Shown: one piece after another, positions 36,092 to 45,161 of the stretch
Layout: each line of letters starts with the position of its first letter
Numbering within the stretch: the first letter of the stretch is position 1
Translations under genes and position numbers: made by a program
Source of the DNA: Anaerolineae bacterium
Lineage (GTDB): Bacteria; Chloroflexota; Anaerolineae; Aggregatilineales; Aggregatilineaceae
Length of the DNA stretch: 64,000 nucleotides
Direction: 5' to 3'
Assembly (NCBI GenBank): GCA_016930015.1
Contig: JAFGHR010000113.1
Location: forward strand, 1 to 64,000
Notes under the pieces: generated by a model
Seen by the model: only the letters and a program-made list of their open reading frames with translations
The model's database searches: none
What the model was told of the DNA's origin: nothing

Positions 36092-36109
36092 TCGTGTGTA
36101 TGTACACGA
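36092..36109. promoter_or_regulatory. Inverted repeat upstream of the sugar ABC transporter
   Basis: TCGTGT (36092-36097) and ACACGA (36104-36109) form perfect 6-bp arms around GTATGT, 53 bp before the SBP start codon. Either a regulator site in front of the sugar transporter operon or part of its leader. The rest of 35822-36161 is AT-rich and shows only the TGGCACA repeats. Confidence 0.4.
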
Positions 36110-36161
36110 CTTCCCTATTTTATCACCTACCGTATTGCATTTAGTTTTTAGGAGGACATAA

Positions 36162-37427
36162 ATGTCTAAACGTTTAGTGACCCTCGCCATTGCGGCAGTA
36201 TTGGTTCTGGTGACGGTTGCCCCAACCTTCGCACAGGACGGTCTGTCGGGCGAACTCGAGATCTTCTCGTGGTGGGCCGGTGACGAAGGTCCTGCCCTGG
36301 AAGCATTGATCGCCAAGTACAACGAGATGTATCCGGACGTCACGGTTGAGAACGCGACCGTCACGGGCGGTTCTGGTGTAAACGCTCGCGCCGTACTCAA
36401 GACTCGCATGCTGGGTGGTGATCCGCCCGACGCGTTCCAGGTTCACGCTGGCCAGGAATTGATCGGTACATGGGTTGTCGCTGAGCGGATGGAAGACCTG
36501 ACCTTCTTGTACGAAGAAGAAGGCTGGATGGACAAGTTCCCCCAGGGTCTGCTGGACCTGCTGAGCGCTGATGGTGGCATCTGGTCGGTACCGGTTAACA
36601 TCCACCGTTCGAACGTGATGTGGTACGTGCCCGCAAAACTCGAAGAGTTGGGTATCGAAGCTCCTGCGACCTGGGATGACTTCCTGGCTGTGTGCCCGAC
36701 TATTCAGGAAGCCGGTCTTGTACCGCTGGCCGTTGCTGAAAACTGGACCGTCAACCACCTGTGGGAAAGCGTAGCACTGGCTGAACTGGGTGTCGATGGC
36801 TGGAACAGCCTGTGGACTGGTGAAAAAGCCTGGACTGACGACGATGTTGTCGCCATGTGGGATAAATTTGGACAGATTCTGGACTGCTCGAACATCGATG
36901 TCGACGCCGCCACCCTGTCGTGGCAGCAGGCGACCGACATGGTCATCAACGGTGATGCCGTCTTTAACGTCATGGGCGACTGGGCTGCCGGTTACATGGC
37001 CACCACACTCGGCCTGGAGCCCGGTGTTGGCTTCGGTTGGGCCGCCGCGCCTGGTACTGCGGGCGTGTTCATGATGCTGTCCGACTCCTTTGGTTTGCCC
37101 AAGGACATCAAGAACCGTGACAACTCCCTGGCCTGGCTCAAACTGCTGGGCTCGCAAGAGGGCCAGGACATCTTCAACCCGCTCAAGGGTTCAATCGCTG
37201 GCCGCCTGGACAGTGACCTCAGCCTGTACAATGCCTATCTGCAGTCGGCAGCCGCTGACTGGCAGAGCAACGTGGTTGTCGGCAGCCTGGCTCACGGCGC
37301 AGTTGCTCCTGAGAGCTTCAGCAGCGAGTTCGGCACTGTGATGGAGATCTTCCTCGGCAGCCGCAGCGGTATTGCTGCCGCCAACGCTTCCCAGGCGATC
37401 GCCAACCAGGCTGGCATTGGTAAGTAA
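36162..37427 (+). CDS. CUT1-type sugar ABC transporter substrate-binding protein
   Basis: A 421-aa extracytoplasmic binding protein: signal peptide 1-24 (MSKR, hydrophobic core, cleavage near TFA-QDG) followed by a class II binding fold. Family landmarks are [20 protein letters not shown] at the first strand, the [14 protein letters not shown] lobe motif near 87-100, the [20 protein letters not shown] segment near 150, and a GDWAAGYM stretch near 275. This arrangement fits the glucose/mannose group of CUT1 binding proteins. A strong AGGAGG site lies seven bases before the ATG. Downstream are two permease genes; no ATPase is encoded, so a shared MsmX/UgpC-type ATPase is probably used. No lipobox is visible. 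The exact sugar cannot be read from the sequence. Confidence 0.88.
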   Translation: MSKRLVTLAIAAVLVLVTVAPTFAQDGLSGELEIFSWWAGDEGPALEALIAKYNEMYPDVTVENATVTGGSGVNARAVLKTRMLGGDPPDAFQVHAGQELIGTWVVAERMEDLTFLYEEEGWMDKFPQGLLDLLSADGGIWSVPVNIHRSNVMWYVPAKLEELGIEAPATWDDFLAVCPTIQEAGLVPLAVAENWTVNHLWESVALAELGVDGWNSLWTGEKAWTDDDVVAMWDKFGQILDCSNIDVDAATLSWQQATDMVINGDAVFNVMGDWAAGYMATTLGLEPGVGFGWAAAPGTAGVFMMLSDSFGLPKDIKNRDNSLAWLKLLGSQEGQDIFNPLKGSIAGRLDSDLSLYNAYLQSAAADWQSNVVVGSLAHGAVAPESFSSEFGTVMEIFLGSRSGIAAANASQAIANQAGIGK

Positions 37428-37471
37428 CAGCGGGTAAGCTCTCTCACGCTTAGATACGTAAATCAGTAAAT

Positions 37472-37506
37472 GTTGAGGTCTCTATAAAAACAGTAGAGAC
37501 CTCAAC
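37472..37506 (+). other. Intergenic 12-bp hairpin between SBP and permease genes
   Basis: GTTGAGGTCTCT (37472-37483) pairs perfectly with AGAGACCTCAAC (37495-37506) around an 11-nt loop. There is no U tract after it, so it is more likely an mRNA 3' stabiliser or partial attenuator than a full terminator. Such hairpins after binding-protein genes help keep SBP levels above permease levels. Confidence 0.6.
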
Positions 37507-37553
37507 AAAACTCTGTTGAATAACTCACCCTTTCAAAAACCTGGAAGGCTTTT

Positions 37554-38903
37554 ATGGGAATGTCAGCTAGTCGTTCCGAAAGCAGGGTCGTGCAATTCGG
37601 TTCGCGCATCGTTGCCAGTCGCGATCGTCTTTATGCATTTCTGGTGATTTTGCCGTCGATTATATTGCTGGCCATTTTTGTCTACGGGTTTATCGGCCAG
37701 ACGTTTTGGTGGTCGCTGACAGATTGGTCCGGCCTTGAAGCACACGCCGAGAAAAACTACATTGGCCTTGACAACTATAAAATGTTGTTCAGTGATTTTG
37801 GTGGCTTTCGCTTTCGGCAAGAACTTGTCAATACATTTTTCTTCACGTTGTTCTTTTTGACTGGCTGCCTGGTAGTCGGTTTTTTGCTGGCCGTGGCCCT
37901 CGATCAAAATGTCAAAGGTGAAGGACTTTTCCGGACAATCTTTCTATTTCCATTTGCGCTGTCCTTTGCCGTGACGGGCACAACCTGGCGGTGGCTGTTA
38001 AATCCCAAAGGCGGAGTTAATGTGCTGCCAGAAGTCTTTGGGCTCAAAGCATGGCACTATAAATGGCTAAATGACCGTAGTGCCTACACATTTAACTGGC
38101 ATGAACTACCACCACTGGTTGTCATTGCCGCCATCGTCATCTTGTTGTTTGTATTGATACGATACATCAGGCGCCGCAAATACCTGGCTGCCATTTATGC
38201 CAGCATTCCCATCACCCTGGTGTTGATGTGGATGTTGTCGGATTGGCTGACCTGGGATATCAACCACAAAGAACACGGCCTTTTTGACTGGCAAAATGTT
38301 CCTCAATATGTGTCCGCCATATTTTTGGTCGGCTTTTTGATATACGTGATCCACTTACTACGGGGGGGACGGCGCCGCACCGCGCTGCTGGTCGGTATTC
38401 CAATGGTATTATTCCTGGGCTGGTACGCCACCGGTGGCCCAGGTGGTTTTCCAAATGTTGCGTATGATGAGCCCTACGGCTTTAACCTGGCGCTGATCGG
38501 TGTTCTGGTGCCCGCGGTTTGGCAATTGTCCGGTTATACAATGGCCATCTATCTGGCCGGTATCCGGGGCATCCCAGAAGAATTGCGCGAAGCAGCGCGC
38601 GTTGACGGCTGCACAGAGTGGCAGGTCTACACTCGAATTATCCTGCCCATGCTGCGCCCGATTACGCTCAGTGCGGCCATTGTGTTGGGTCACATCTCGC
38701 TCAAAATCTTTGATTTGATCTTTGCCATGGTAGGAACCGACTATCTACCCGTTAGTGTCCCAGGGGTCCAGGTCTATGTCACCATGTTCCGAAGCAACAA
38801 GTTCGCTGTGGGGAGTGCGATTGCGATGATGCTGCTGATTATGGTTGCTTCTGTGATTATTCCTTACCTGGCCACCTCGTTACAGTCTGAGCACGAAGTC
38901 TAG
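37554..38903 (+). CDS. Sugar ABC transporter permease (MalF-like) with four extra helices
   Basis: CUT1 permease of 449 aa; the family is usually 290-320 aa. The core has TM1 (about 27-50), then [19 protein letters not shown] and the [18 protein letters not shown] segment. The coupling EAA loop is at about 341-368 ([12 protein letters not shown] then ILPMLRP). Between about 183 and 300 there is an inserted block with four hydrophobic stretches (186-204, 211-229, 252-269, 276-292) separated by basic loops ([14 protein letters not shown]). The insert splits the core at the loop before the helix leading to the EAA motif. GGAAGG precedes the ATG. The second permease gene follows 13 bases after the stop. 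Confidence 0.85.
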   Translation: MGMSASRSESRVVQFGSRIVASRDRLYAFLVILPSIILLAIFVYGFIGQTFWWSLTDWSGLEAHAEKNYIGLDNYKMLFSDFGGFRFRQELVNTFFFTLFFLTGCLVVGFLLAVALDQNVKGEGLFRTIFLFPFALSFAVTGTTWRWLLNPKGGVNVLPEVFGLKAWHYKWLNDRSAYTFNWHELPPLVVIAAIVILLFVLIRYIRRRKYLAAIYASIPITLVLMWMLSDWLTWDINHKEHGLFDWQNVPQYVSAIFLVGFLIYVIHLLRGGRRRTALLVGIPMVLFLGWYATGGPGGFPNVAYDEPYGFNLALIGVLVPAVWQLSGYTMAIYLAGIRGIPEELREAARVDGCTEWQVYTRIILPMLRPITLSAAIVLGHISLKIFDLIFAMVGTDYLPVSVPGVQVYVTMFRSNKFAVGSAIAMMLLIMVASVIIPYLATSLQSEHEV

Positions 38904-38916
38904 GGGAAAAGCAACA

Positions 38917-40014
38917 ATGACAGTAGCTACCTGGATCATTTTTGGGGCACTGATCGGCAGCCTTGGCACCTATCTGCTGTACGAGCATCGGGGATACGAA
39001 CCGGATCGGGGCGCGCTGATCGGCGGGCTTGTGGGGGCCGTGGGTAATCTGATTGTACTCATTCCGCTCTGGGGTTACATTCTGCTCAAAGGGGTTCCGT
39101 TCGGCCAACCCGCGACGAAATTGGTTCCGGTTACCGTATCAGCCATACCCGTAGAACCCACACAATACGCCAGGGCACGGCAGCGGTCCCGGTTGTTAAA
39201 ACATAGCGGGCGATTTGCCCTTTACGCCTTCCTGATCATACTGGCCATAGTTTATTTACTGCCTGTTTATACCGTTGTCACCACCAGTTTAAAAACACCA
39301 CAAGAAGCTGGCCAGCTCAAACAAGTCTGGGACCTACCGTCGGAACTGCATTGGAAGAGTTATAAAACAGCCTTTGACGAATTGGGCCCCAAGCTGCGCA
39401 ACAGCTTTTTGCTGACTATTAACGCTACCGTGCTGTCGGCGTTGATGGGTTCGATGAACGGTTATGTGCTGGCTAAGTGGCGATTCCCTGGCGCTAATAT
39501 TGTCTTTCCACTGATGTTGTTCGGCATGTTCATTCCTTACCAGAGCATCTTGATCCCGCTGTTCCAATTTATCCAGGATATCGATCTGGGGGGCAGCCTG
39601 ACGGGGTTGGTTATCGCCCACGTGGTGTATGGACTGCCGATCACAACGCTCATTTTCCGCAACTATTACACAGAAGTCCCCACCGAGATGATCGAGGCGG
39701 GATTGATCGACGGCGCGGGGTTTTTTGGCGTATACCGGTGGATTCTGTTTCCGCTGTCGCTGCCGGGATTCGTGGTGGTTATCATCTGGCAGTTCACCCA
39801 GATATGGAACGAATTCCTGTTTGCGGTGACGCTCACCAACGAAAATTCACAACCAATCACCGTTGCCTTAGCCCTGCTGGCAGGTGGTGAAGCTGTAAAA
39901 TGGAATCTGCCTATGGCCGGGGCTGTGTTGGCGGCACTGCCGACCCTGTTGGTCTACATTATTTTGGGTCGTTACTTCATCCGTGGGCTGCTGGCAGGCT
40001 CTGTAAAAGGTTAA
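38917..40014 (+). CDS. Sugar ABC transporter permease (MalG-like) with N-terminal membrane extension
   Basis: A 365-aa permease; MalG-type proteins are usually about 275-290 aa. The extra N-terminal 95 residues hold two hydrophobic, glycine-rich segments (about 5-24 and 32-58: [31 protein letters not shown]) and a basic linker. The standard core follows: start of TM1 near [19 protein letters not shown], the CUT1 signature SLKTPQEA, and the EAA loop [19 protein letters not shown] then LPLSLPG-like residues near 260-285. It is the last gene of the transporter operon and is followed by a strong bidirectional terminator. Confidence 0.85.
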   Translation: MTVATWIIFGALIGSLGTYLLYEHRGYEPDRGALIGGLVGAVGNLIVLIPLWGYILLKGVPFGQPATKLVPVTVSAIPVEPTQYARARQRSRLLKHSGRFALYAFLIILAIVYLLPVYTVVTTSLKTPQEAGQLKQVWDLPSELHWKSYKTAFDELGPKLRNSFLLTINATVLSALMGSMNGYVLAKWRFPGANIVFPLMLFGMFIPYQSILIPLFQFIQDIDLGGSLTGLVIAHVVYGLPITTLIFRNYYTEVPTEMIEAGLIDGAGFFGVYRWILFPLSLPGFVVVIIWQFTQIWNEFLFAVTLTNENSQPITVALALLAGGEAVKWNLPMAGAVLAALPTLLVYIILGRYFIRGLLAGSVKG

Positions 40015-40086
40015 GCATGTTAAATTGAAGTTGCCCGTCGCCACTAGTCACAGGTACCGGTGTCCAACTTCACTATACTCGACAAC

Positions 40087-40157
40087 AAACACACCTCATC
40101 TGCCGCACAGCGTGAGTATAACCGCTTAATGCGGTGCCGTAGATGAGGTGTGTTTTT
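40087..40157. terminator. Long bidirectional terminator
   Basis: A perfect 15-bp arm pair (AAACACACCTCATCT, 40087-40101, with AGATGAGGTGTGTTT, 40141-40155) encloses a smaller hairpin CCGC/GCGG (40122-40134). On the plus strand the stem runs into TTTTT; on the minus strand into TTTGTTG. It ends the sugar transporter operon (stop at 40014) on the plus strand and the acyltransferase gene (stop at 40164) on the minus strand. Confidence 0.85.
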
Positions 40158-40163
40158 GCACTT

Positions 40164-40760
40164 TCAGTCTGGGCGTTGGTCCACGGGGACGTAGGCACCA
40201 CTTGCGTCAAAAAGCTGCTGGCGGAGATCGGCTTCGAGTGCAAACAGGTGTTCTTTGGGGCGTTCGCGGACAGGTCGCGCCGGTGATCCCACATATACTG
40301 TCCAGGGTTTACAGTCGCGTGTCACAAAGCTGTTCGCCCCAATGACGACCCCTTCCCCGATAGTTACACCGGGCATGATGACGCTGTTGGCACCGACAAC
40401 CGCGAATTTCTTCAAGTGCACAAACGAGCGAATCGCATGGCGAAATCGTGCCGGGACCGCTGGATTGGTGAAGCTGTTCCCGGAATAATCTTCATTCCCC
40501 GTAAATACCCGCACGCCGCTTGAAAAGCCTGAAAAATCTTCCATGATCAGCTCGCCGCCGCCCGTGATTGAGGTGAACGAGGCGATATGAATAAAACTGC
40601 CAATAACGGTCTTCATCCCACCCATCAGGAAGACAAAGTCGTCAACGATCACCGAATCGCCAATTGTTATCACCTCAGGCGAGGTAATTTTGGCAAGAGA
40701 CCATATGAATACATCTTGTCCAACCCCTGCCAAGCCAAGCTGGTATGCCTGGTTTGTCAT
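40164..40760 (-). CDS. Hexapeptide-repeat (left-handed beta-helix) acyltransferase
   Basis: A 198-aa LbH transferase. Imperfect hexapeptide repeats run from about 30 to 160 (VITIGDSVIVDDFVFL, then KTVIGSFIHIASFTSI, then FAVVGANSVIMPGVTIGEG, then GVVIGANSFVTRDC). It ends with a PWTVYVGSPARPVRERP motif that is typical of sugar O-acetyltransferases such as the maltose/galactoside and WbbJ groups. A catalytic-type histidine lies in SFIHIASF. It would acetylate a sugar on a glycan or a nucleotide sugar. It stands alone on the minus strand; upstream (40761-41174) only a terminator and short inverted repeats are seen. Confidence 0.85.
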   Translation of the reverse strand: MTNQAYQLGLAGVGQDVFIWSLAKITSPEVITIGDSVIVDDFVFLMGGMKTVIGSFIHIASFTSITGGGELIMEDFSGFSSGVRVFTGNEDYSGNSFTNPAVPARFRHAIRSFVHLKKFAVVGANSVIMPGVTIGEGVVIGANSFVTRDCKPWTVYVGSPARPVRERPKEHLFALEADLRQQLFDASGAYVPVDQRPD

Positions 40761-41026
40761 TCTAACGTCCTTTCATCGATCAAAGATATCGCTCGCGCAG
40801 CCGCCTCAAAAAATCAATCGCGGTGAAATCAATTGGGTTAGTTCGACATATCCTTTCGACCGGTGTCTGTTATTCGGAACCGTGCATTAATGACCAGAAT
40901 GCAAGTCAAATCCATTCACTATTGTAACTGATATCGGCGATCTATGTTTCGAAAGTTACATTTAACCGCCTGGCGCACCAGATATGGATTATACGGTTAT
41001 TATTATCTCTAACAATCCTCCACATG
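40761..41026. other. Non-coding stretch upstream of the acyltransferase gene
   Basis: AT-rich sequence between the acyltransferase start (40760, minus) and the two-component terminator. It must hold the acyltransferase promoter, but no convincing -35/-10 pair was found. No ORF of credible coding quality, RNA gene or clear repeat was seen. Confidence 0.5.
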
Positions 41027-41061
41027 AAAACAATCACCGGCCTGGTTGAAGCTGGTGATTG
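41027..41061 (-). terminator. Intrinsic terminator after the two-component operon
   Basis: On the minus strand CAATCACC (41061-41054) pairs with GGTGATTG (41038-41031), 8 bp with a 15-nt interior, followed by UUUU (41030-41027). The adjoining 41070-41095 can form competing small hairpins (CACAC/GTGTG and CAGGT/ACCTG). It lies about 115 bases after the response-regulator stop at 41175. Confidence 0.6.
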
Positions 41062-41174
41062 TGTGTGCCCACACTCAGGTGTGCGCCCATACCTGAATTG
41101 TAAGGAATTTTTACGGTTTATATGAACTACCGTTCACCACGGGTCTAGAAGCGTATTTGTTCTCTGCGCCTTGA

Positions 41175-41870
41175 TCAGTTGACAAGTTTGTACCCGATAC
41201 CGGGCACTGTGAGCAGCAGGTTTGGAACGCTGGGATCAATCTCGATCTTCTCTCGCAGGCGACGTACATTGACGGTTACAACCTGCTCAGTATCAGGCGT
41301 ACCATCGTAACCCCACACAGCGTCAAGAATCTGGCTGCGGCTAAGTATCTGGTTCGGGTGCTGCGCCAAAAACGTCAGTAGTCGCAATTCGGTGGGGGTC
41401 AGGTTGAGGTCACGGTCGCCACGCAGCACCCGCCCGCGCAAACGATCGATAACCAGATCCCCAGCGTAGAGAATATCACCTTCGCTGATCGCATAATCAC
41501 CGTATGCGCGTCGTAACTGCGCCCGGATACGTGAGAATAACTCATGCAAATTGAACGGTTTGGTCATGTAGTCATCTGCGCCCATTTCCAGGCCAATGAC
41601 CTTATCCGTATTATCCGACCGCACGGTCAGAATAATCACCGGCTGGCGCACTCCGGCCTGGCGCATTTGACGGCAGAAGTCGAACCCAGACCCATCCGGC
41701 AGCCTGACATCCAGAATGATCAGATGCGGTGCGTGCGCGCACGCGTAGGTTACACCGCTGGTGCCGTCTGCTTTCCAGATAGCCGCGTATCCTTCACGTG
41801 TCAGGGCAGTTTGCAGACTGGTAGCAATGCCGGGATCATCCTCGATCAATAGAATCTGGTAGGTTGTCAT
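41175..41870 (-). CDS. OmpR/PhoB-family response regulator
   Basis: A 231-aa regulator: receiver domain (1-118; acidic pocket ED-D near 10-12, acceptor D54 in IILDVRLPDGSGF, K104 in YMTKPF) and a C-terminal winged-helix DNA-binding domain (about 130-230; LTPTELRLLTFLAQHPNQIL, then VTVNVRRLREKI and TVPGIGYKLV). The ATG at 41870 is chosen because it directly follows the kinase stop (41873), giving tight coupling; an upstream in-frame extension to 41921 would overlap the kinase. It is the cognate partner of the kinase encoded upstream. Its target genes are unknown; the adjacent LysM/ABC operon is a candidate. Confidence 0.92.
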   Translation of the reverse strand: MTTYQILLIEDDPGIATSLQTALTREGYAAIWKADGTSGVTYACAHAPHLIILDVRLPDGSGFDFCRQMRQAGVRQPVIILTVRSDNTDKVIGLEMGADDYMTKPFNLHELFSRIRAQLRRAYGDYAISEGDILYAGDLVIDRLRGRVLRGDRDLNLTPTELRLLTFLAQHPNQILSRSQILDAVWGYDGTPDTEQVVTVNVRRLREKIEIDPSVPNLLLTVPGIGYKLVN

Positions 41871-41872
41871 TG

Positions 41873-43447
41873 TTAACCAATCTTTCCAGTCACACACCGC
41901 GGCAGGTTGACCACAAAACAAGTCCCTTTGCCGTTGCTTTCAACCGCTATCGAGCCATTATGATCGGCCACGATCGCTTTGGTGATGACCAACCCCAATC
42001 CGTTACCCAGATAGGCAGAGGCATTACGCCCGCGATGAAACCGGCTGAACAGTTTGGGCAGGTCATCGGGTGGGATGCCAATGCCAGTATCAGCTACGCG
42101 TAAATACACCTGGTCGGGGTCCATATCCAGTGACAATGTCACGTTTCCGTCGGCAGGCGTGAATTTTAACGCATTGTCCAATAAGTTTTCGAGCATGCGC
42201 GTAAGCTGGCTTTCATCCCCAATGATCATCACACTCTCCAGCGATGTATCCAGATCAAGCGTAATCCCTGCTTGTTCTGCACGCGATGCGTACTGCTCAT
42301 AAATTTGCCGTATCAGCACCGCCAGATCAAACAGGTTATGTTCTGATTCAACACCATCTGCCTCTAATCGTGCCAGCGTCAACAAGCTGTGAGTTAACGT
42401 TTCAAGTCGTTTTAGCTCCGCTTGAGCATGTTCCAGGTCGGACCGAAAATCCGCAGTATTTTCTGCTTTGGCGGCAAGCTGAAGGTTCATTTGCAGCGCG
42501 GTAATGGGCGTGTTGATCTCATGGGCTGCATCCGCTGCAAACCGTTTGAGTGTCGTAACCGTATGCTCGACACGGGCCGCCATGGTATTAAACGTATGGG
42601 CCAGCAAGCCAAACTCGTCACGGCGGACCAGGTCCGCACGCACCGTGAGATCGCCTTCGGCCATTTGTGCCGTAACGTCGGCCAGGGCCAAAACCGGGGT
42701 GCTGATGCTGTGGCTGACTACCCAACCCGCCACCGCCGCCAGCAAAATGGCGATGGCACCGGCGACTGCCGCTTTTTCGGCCACGTCCGCCACGATTTCA
42801 CGCCCAAACGCCGGTCCTTCAGACAGCTCCAGGTAACCGTATTCTTCACCGGTCCGCGTTCTTAAATGAACCATCACCGTCTGGTTGGAGTGCTCACCGG
42901 GTTTGGTCGATGCATCAAGCAGCCGCCCGAAGGGTCCGCGCCCTGTCCGCAGCAGATAACCAGGAAACTGCTCAGGGGATAGCAGGGGGTCATGTTCAGG
43001 AGGTTCCTCACGCTGGACAATAAAGTACGGTTCCATACTTTCAGCGCCGGGGGGAGGAGGCTCGCCGGAATCCGGTTTATTCCAAAAGTTAACAGTCACC
43101 AGTTCCTCACTGGGAGAACTGCCAGAGTCAACAATGGCTGTGCGTTCCTCATCCAACACACGGATGCGAGCCTGTACCAGAAACGAGTACAGATTGATCG
43201 CTGCCTGCACCATGTCTTCGGGCAAGTCGTCGGAATACATCTTCACCACCTGCCCGGCCAGGGATATGGCGCTTTCTTCCAGGTATGCCTGTTCACGCTG
43301 CTCATAATAATTGCGCAGCGTGAACAGCAGCAAACCACCCAGCGCCACCGCGGCGAGCAGTGCAATCCCGGCATAACTCAGCGGAAGCTGCCAGCGAATT
43401 GAGTATCGATTGACATGCCAGCCATGCGACAGCTTTGAGGTATTCAT
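41873..43447 (-). CDS. Membrane sensor histidine kinase with HAMP domain
   Basis: A 524-aa kinase: TM1 at about 23-44, an extracytoplasmic sensor region (45-222, proline- and acid-rich around 120-160), TM2 at about 226-247, HAMP (248-300; PVLALADVTAQMAEGDLTVRAD-like), HisKA with phospho-acceptor H309 (DAAHEINTPITALQM), and HATPase_c (about 405-520; ENLLDNALKFTP, VADTGIGIPPDDL, GNGLGLVITKAIV). It is the classical orthodox partner of the OmpR-type regulator encoded directly downstream. The glutamate-rich extracytoplasmic domain has no recognisable ligand fold. Confidence 0.92.
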   Translation of the reverse strand: MNTSKLSHGWHVNRYSIRWQLPLSYAGIALLAAVALGGLLLFTLRNYYEQREQAYLEESAISLAGQVVKMYSDDLPEDMVQAAINLYSFLVQARIRVLDEERTAIVDSGSSPSEELVTVNFWNKPDSGEPPPPGAESMEPYFIVQREEPPEHDPLLSPEQFPGYLLRTGRGPFGRLLDASTKPGEHSNQTVMVHLRTRTGEEYGYLELSEGPAFGREIVADVAEKAAVAGAIAILLAAVAGWVVSHSISTPVLALADVTAQMAEGDLTVRADLVRRDEFGLLAHTFNTMAARVEHTVTTLKRFAADAAHEINTPITALQMNLQLAAKAENTADFRSDLEHAQAELKRLETLTHSLLTLARLEADGVESEHNLFDLAVLIRQIYEQYASRAEQAGITLDLDTSLESVMIIGDESQLTRMLENLLDNALKFTPADGNVTLSLDMDPDQVYLRVADTGIGIPPDDLPKLFSRFHRGRNASAYLGNGLGLVITKAIVADHNGSIAVESNGKGTCFVVNLPRCVTGKIG

Positions 43448-43512
43448 AGATCGTGCTCCAGGTAACTGCCTTTAGTTCATTGTAGTGTGTGTTGTGCGCA
43501 AATCATGCCCCG

Positions 43513-44448
43513 TTATTGAACACCCCCCATGGTCGTGTTGGTGGTCGTGTTAGCACCGGCTGTCGGCGTCGGTTCGTCGGACGCGGGTTTGTAAAATGTC
43601 CAGGGACCACCCTCGATACAATCGATTTGCATAAAATCACGCCCCAGGGGGTACACGTACCATGTATACGTGCCTTCAAGCGGCAGATTCTCGTTCAAGT
43701 TAAAGGTATCATTCTGCCGCAGTTCTACCATTTGTTCGTAGACGCTGCCATCTGGCAGGTGAACGCGGATCAGGTTGATAGGTGCCAGTGGTCCCAGCCA
43801 GTTAAATGTGAGTGTTCCGTTAGCTTCTATTGTCACCGCGCCGTCTATAGGCGTCAGGACCTGCCACGGCAAACACTCAACTTCCGGTTCATAGGGATGA
43901 TTCTCACCCGGCACGCGCAGCACCTGCCCCACTGTGATCAGGTTTTTATCCGTGATGCAGTTGGCCTCGGCCAACTCATTGACCCACGTGCCGTATTTGT
44001 CAGCAATCGACGCCAGCGCATCGTCGCGTTGAACAGTGTACGTTAGTTGCCAGTCCTCGCGCGGCTCACAACCGGGCGTGGTGGTTGGCGTGGGTGTTTC
44101 GGCACCCTTCAAACCGGGAATCGAGACGCTGATTTCAGTCGTCGGCGCGAGTGTCAGGCTGGGAATCACCGAGGCGGTTGGTGTAGTCGTCGGCGGTTCG
44201 AAAGTTGGCGGCGGCTTAAGCGTTTGTGATGGTGTCAGCGACGCAAGCGGTGTATACGGCGGAATCGTTTCGGTAGCTGTCGCCACGGATGTCGCCGCAG
44301 GCGTAGCCGACGACTGCGCCTGTTGATAATCGGCCAACGTTGTATCATCCCCGCCGGGCGTCGCGCGATAGGAAAATAACGCGCCCACCCCCATCGAGCC
44401 GAAGACAAGCACCACTGCAAGCGTTAGTTTTCCGGCTGTTCTAAACAT
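43513..44448 (-). CDS. Membrane-anchored LysM-domain protein
   Basis: A 311-aa exported protein: one hydrophobic N-terminal segment (8-28) acting as signal anchor, a long Thr/Pro/Ser-rich stalk (about 45-128), then a LysM motif (about 136-182: YTVQRDDALASIADKYGTW, then AEANCITDKNLITVGQVLRVPG). A C-terminal beta-sandwich-like region (195-290; GTLTFNWLGPLAPINLIRVH, then GTYTWYVYPLGRD) follows. LysM domains bind N-acetylglucosamine-containing cell wall. It is the last gene of the six-gene ABC/FtsX operon, overlapping the ATPase gene upstream by 25 bases, so it may link that membrane complex to the wall or surface. Confidence 0.8.
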   Translation of the reverse strand: MFRTAGKLTLAVVLVFGSMGVGALFSYRATPGGDDTTLADYQQAQSSATPAATSVATATETIPPYTPLASLTPSQTLKPPPTFEPPTTTPTASVIPSLTLAPTTEISVSIPGLKGAETPTPTTTPGCEPREDWQLTYTVQRDDALASIADKYGTWVNELAEANCITDKNLITVGQVLRVPGENHPYEPEVECLPWQVLTPIDGAVTIEANGTLTFNWLGPLAPINLIRVHLPDGSVYEQMVELRQNDTFNLNENLPLEGTYTWYVYPLGRDFMQIDCIEGGPWTFYKPASDEPTPTAGANTTTNTTMGGVQ

Positions 44449-45161
44449 ATCTCATTCCTTTGCTGGGACATATCCAGTTTTGGTTCAGTGATGCGCCTGG
44501 CAACCCGGCCATCTACCAGGTCGTAGACGCTGTCAACAAATTCAGTCACGAGGGGATCATGTGACACGATCACAAACGTTGTATCCTCGGCGGTGGCAAT
44601 GCCACGGAACAGGGCCAGAATCTGGCGTATCGTGGTGGTATCCAGCCCGCTGCCTGGCTCATCAGCCAGAACCAGGCGCGGCTGCAGCGCGAGCGCCCGC
44701 GCAATCGCGATCCGCTGCTGCTGCCCGCCGCTCAGTTCCTCCGGCCTGTGATCGGCCCACGCACTGAGTCCGACCGCTCGTAGGGCGGCGCGCGTCCGCC
44801 GCCTGCGTTCGAAGTAACCCAGGTTTAAAAGGCGCAGGGCCAGATCGATGTTTTCTTGCGCGGAATACGTCGGCAGCAGCGTGGCTCCCTGGAAAACAAA
44901 ACCGATCTCCTTGCGGCGCAGGCGTGTGCGGCGGCCATCATTCATACGCACAATGTCGTTGCCCAGCACGTTGACATTTCCGGCATTAGGCCGGTCCAGC
45001 GCACCGATCAGGTTAATCAGCGTGGTCTTGCCACTGCCGGACGGGCCGTAAAGCGCGACCAGTTCGCCAACGTGCACATCGAGGTCAACGCCGCGCAGCA
45101 CCTGCAGATCGCCAAAACGGCGCTCAACCGCACGCACTGAGACGCTCAGGTCGGTTTTCAC
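44424..45161 (-). CDS. ABC ATPase, LolD/MacB type (first of two in the operon)
   Basis: A 245-aa ATPase of the class that pairs with FtsX-type permeases: Walker A GPSGSGKTT near 39-47, Q-loop FVFQGATLLPTYSAQENI, signature LSGGQQQRIAIARAL, Walker B RLVLADEPGSGLD and H-loop FVIVSHD. All catalytic residues are present. The GTG at 45161 is the likely start: an AGGAGG site lies 7-8 bases upstream and it overlaps the previous gene's TGA. It follows the second, AbrB-fused ATPase gene, suggesting the operon's single large FtsX protein works with a pair of different ATPases. Confidence 0.88.
   Translation of the reverse strand: MKTDLSVSVRAVERRFGDLQVLRGVDLDVHVGELVALYGPSGSGKTTLINLIGALDRPNAGNVNVLGNDIVRMNDGRRTRLRRKEIGFVFQGATLLPTYSAQENIDLALRLLNLGYFERRRRTRAALRAVGLSAWADHRPEELSGGQQQRIAIARALALQPRLVLADEPGSGLDTTTIRQILALFRGIATAEDTTFVIVSHDPLVTEFVDSVYDLVDGRVARRITEPKLDMSQQRNEICLEQPEN

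Noticed and set aside
36174-37157. 327-codon open frame on the minus strand
   Set aside because: It is antisense to the sugar-binding protein gene with signal peptide and strong ribosome-binding site; its translation shows no domain and odd composition.
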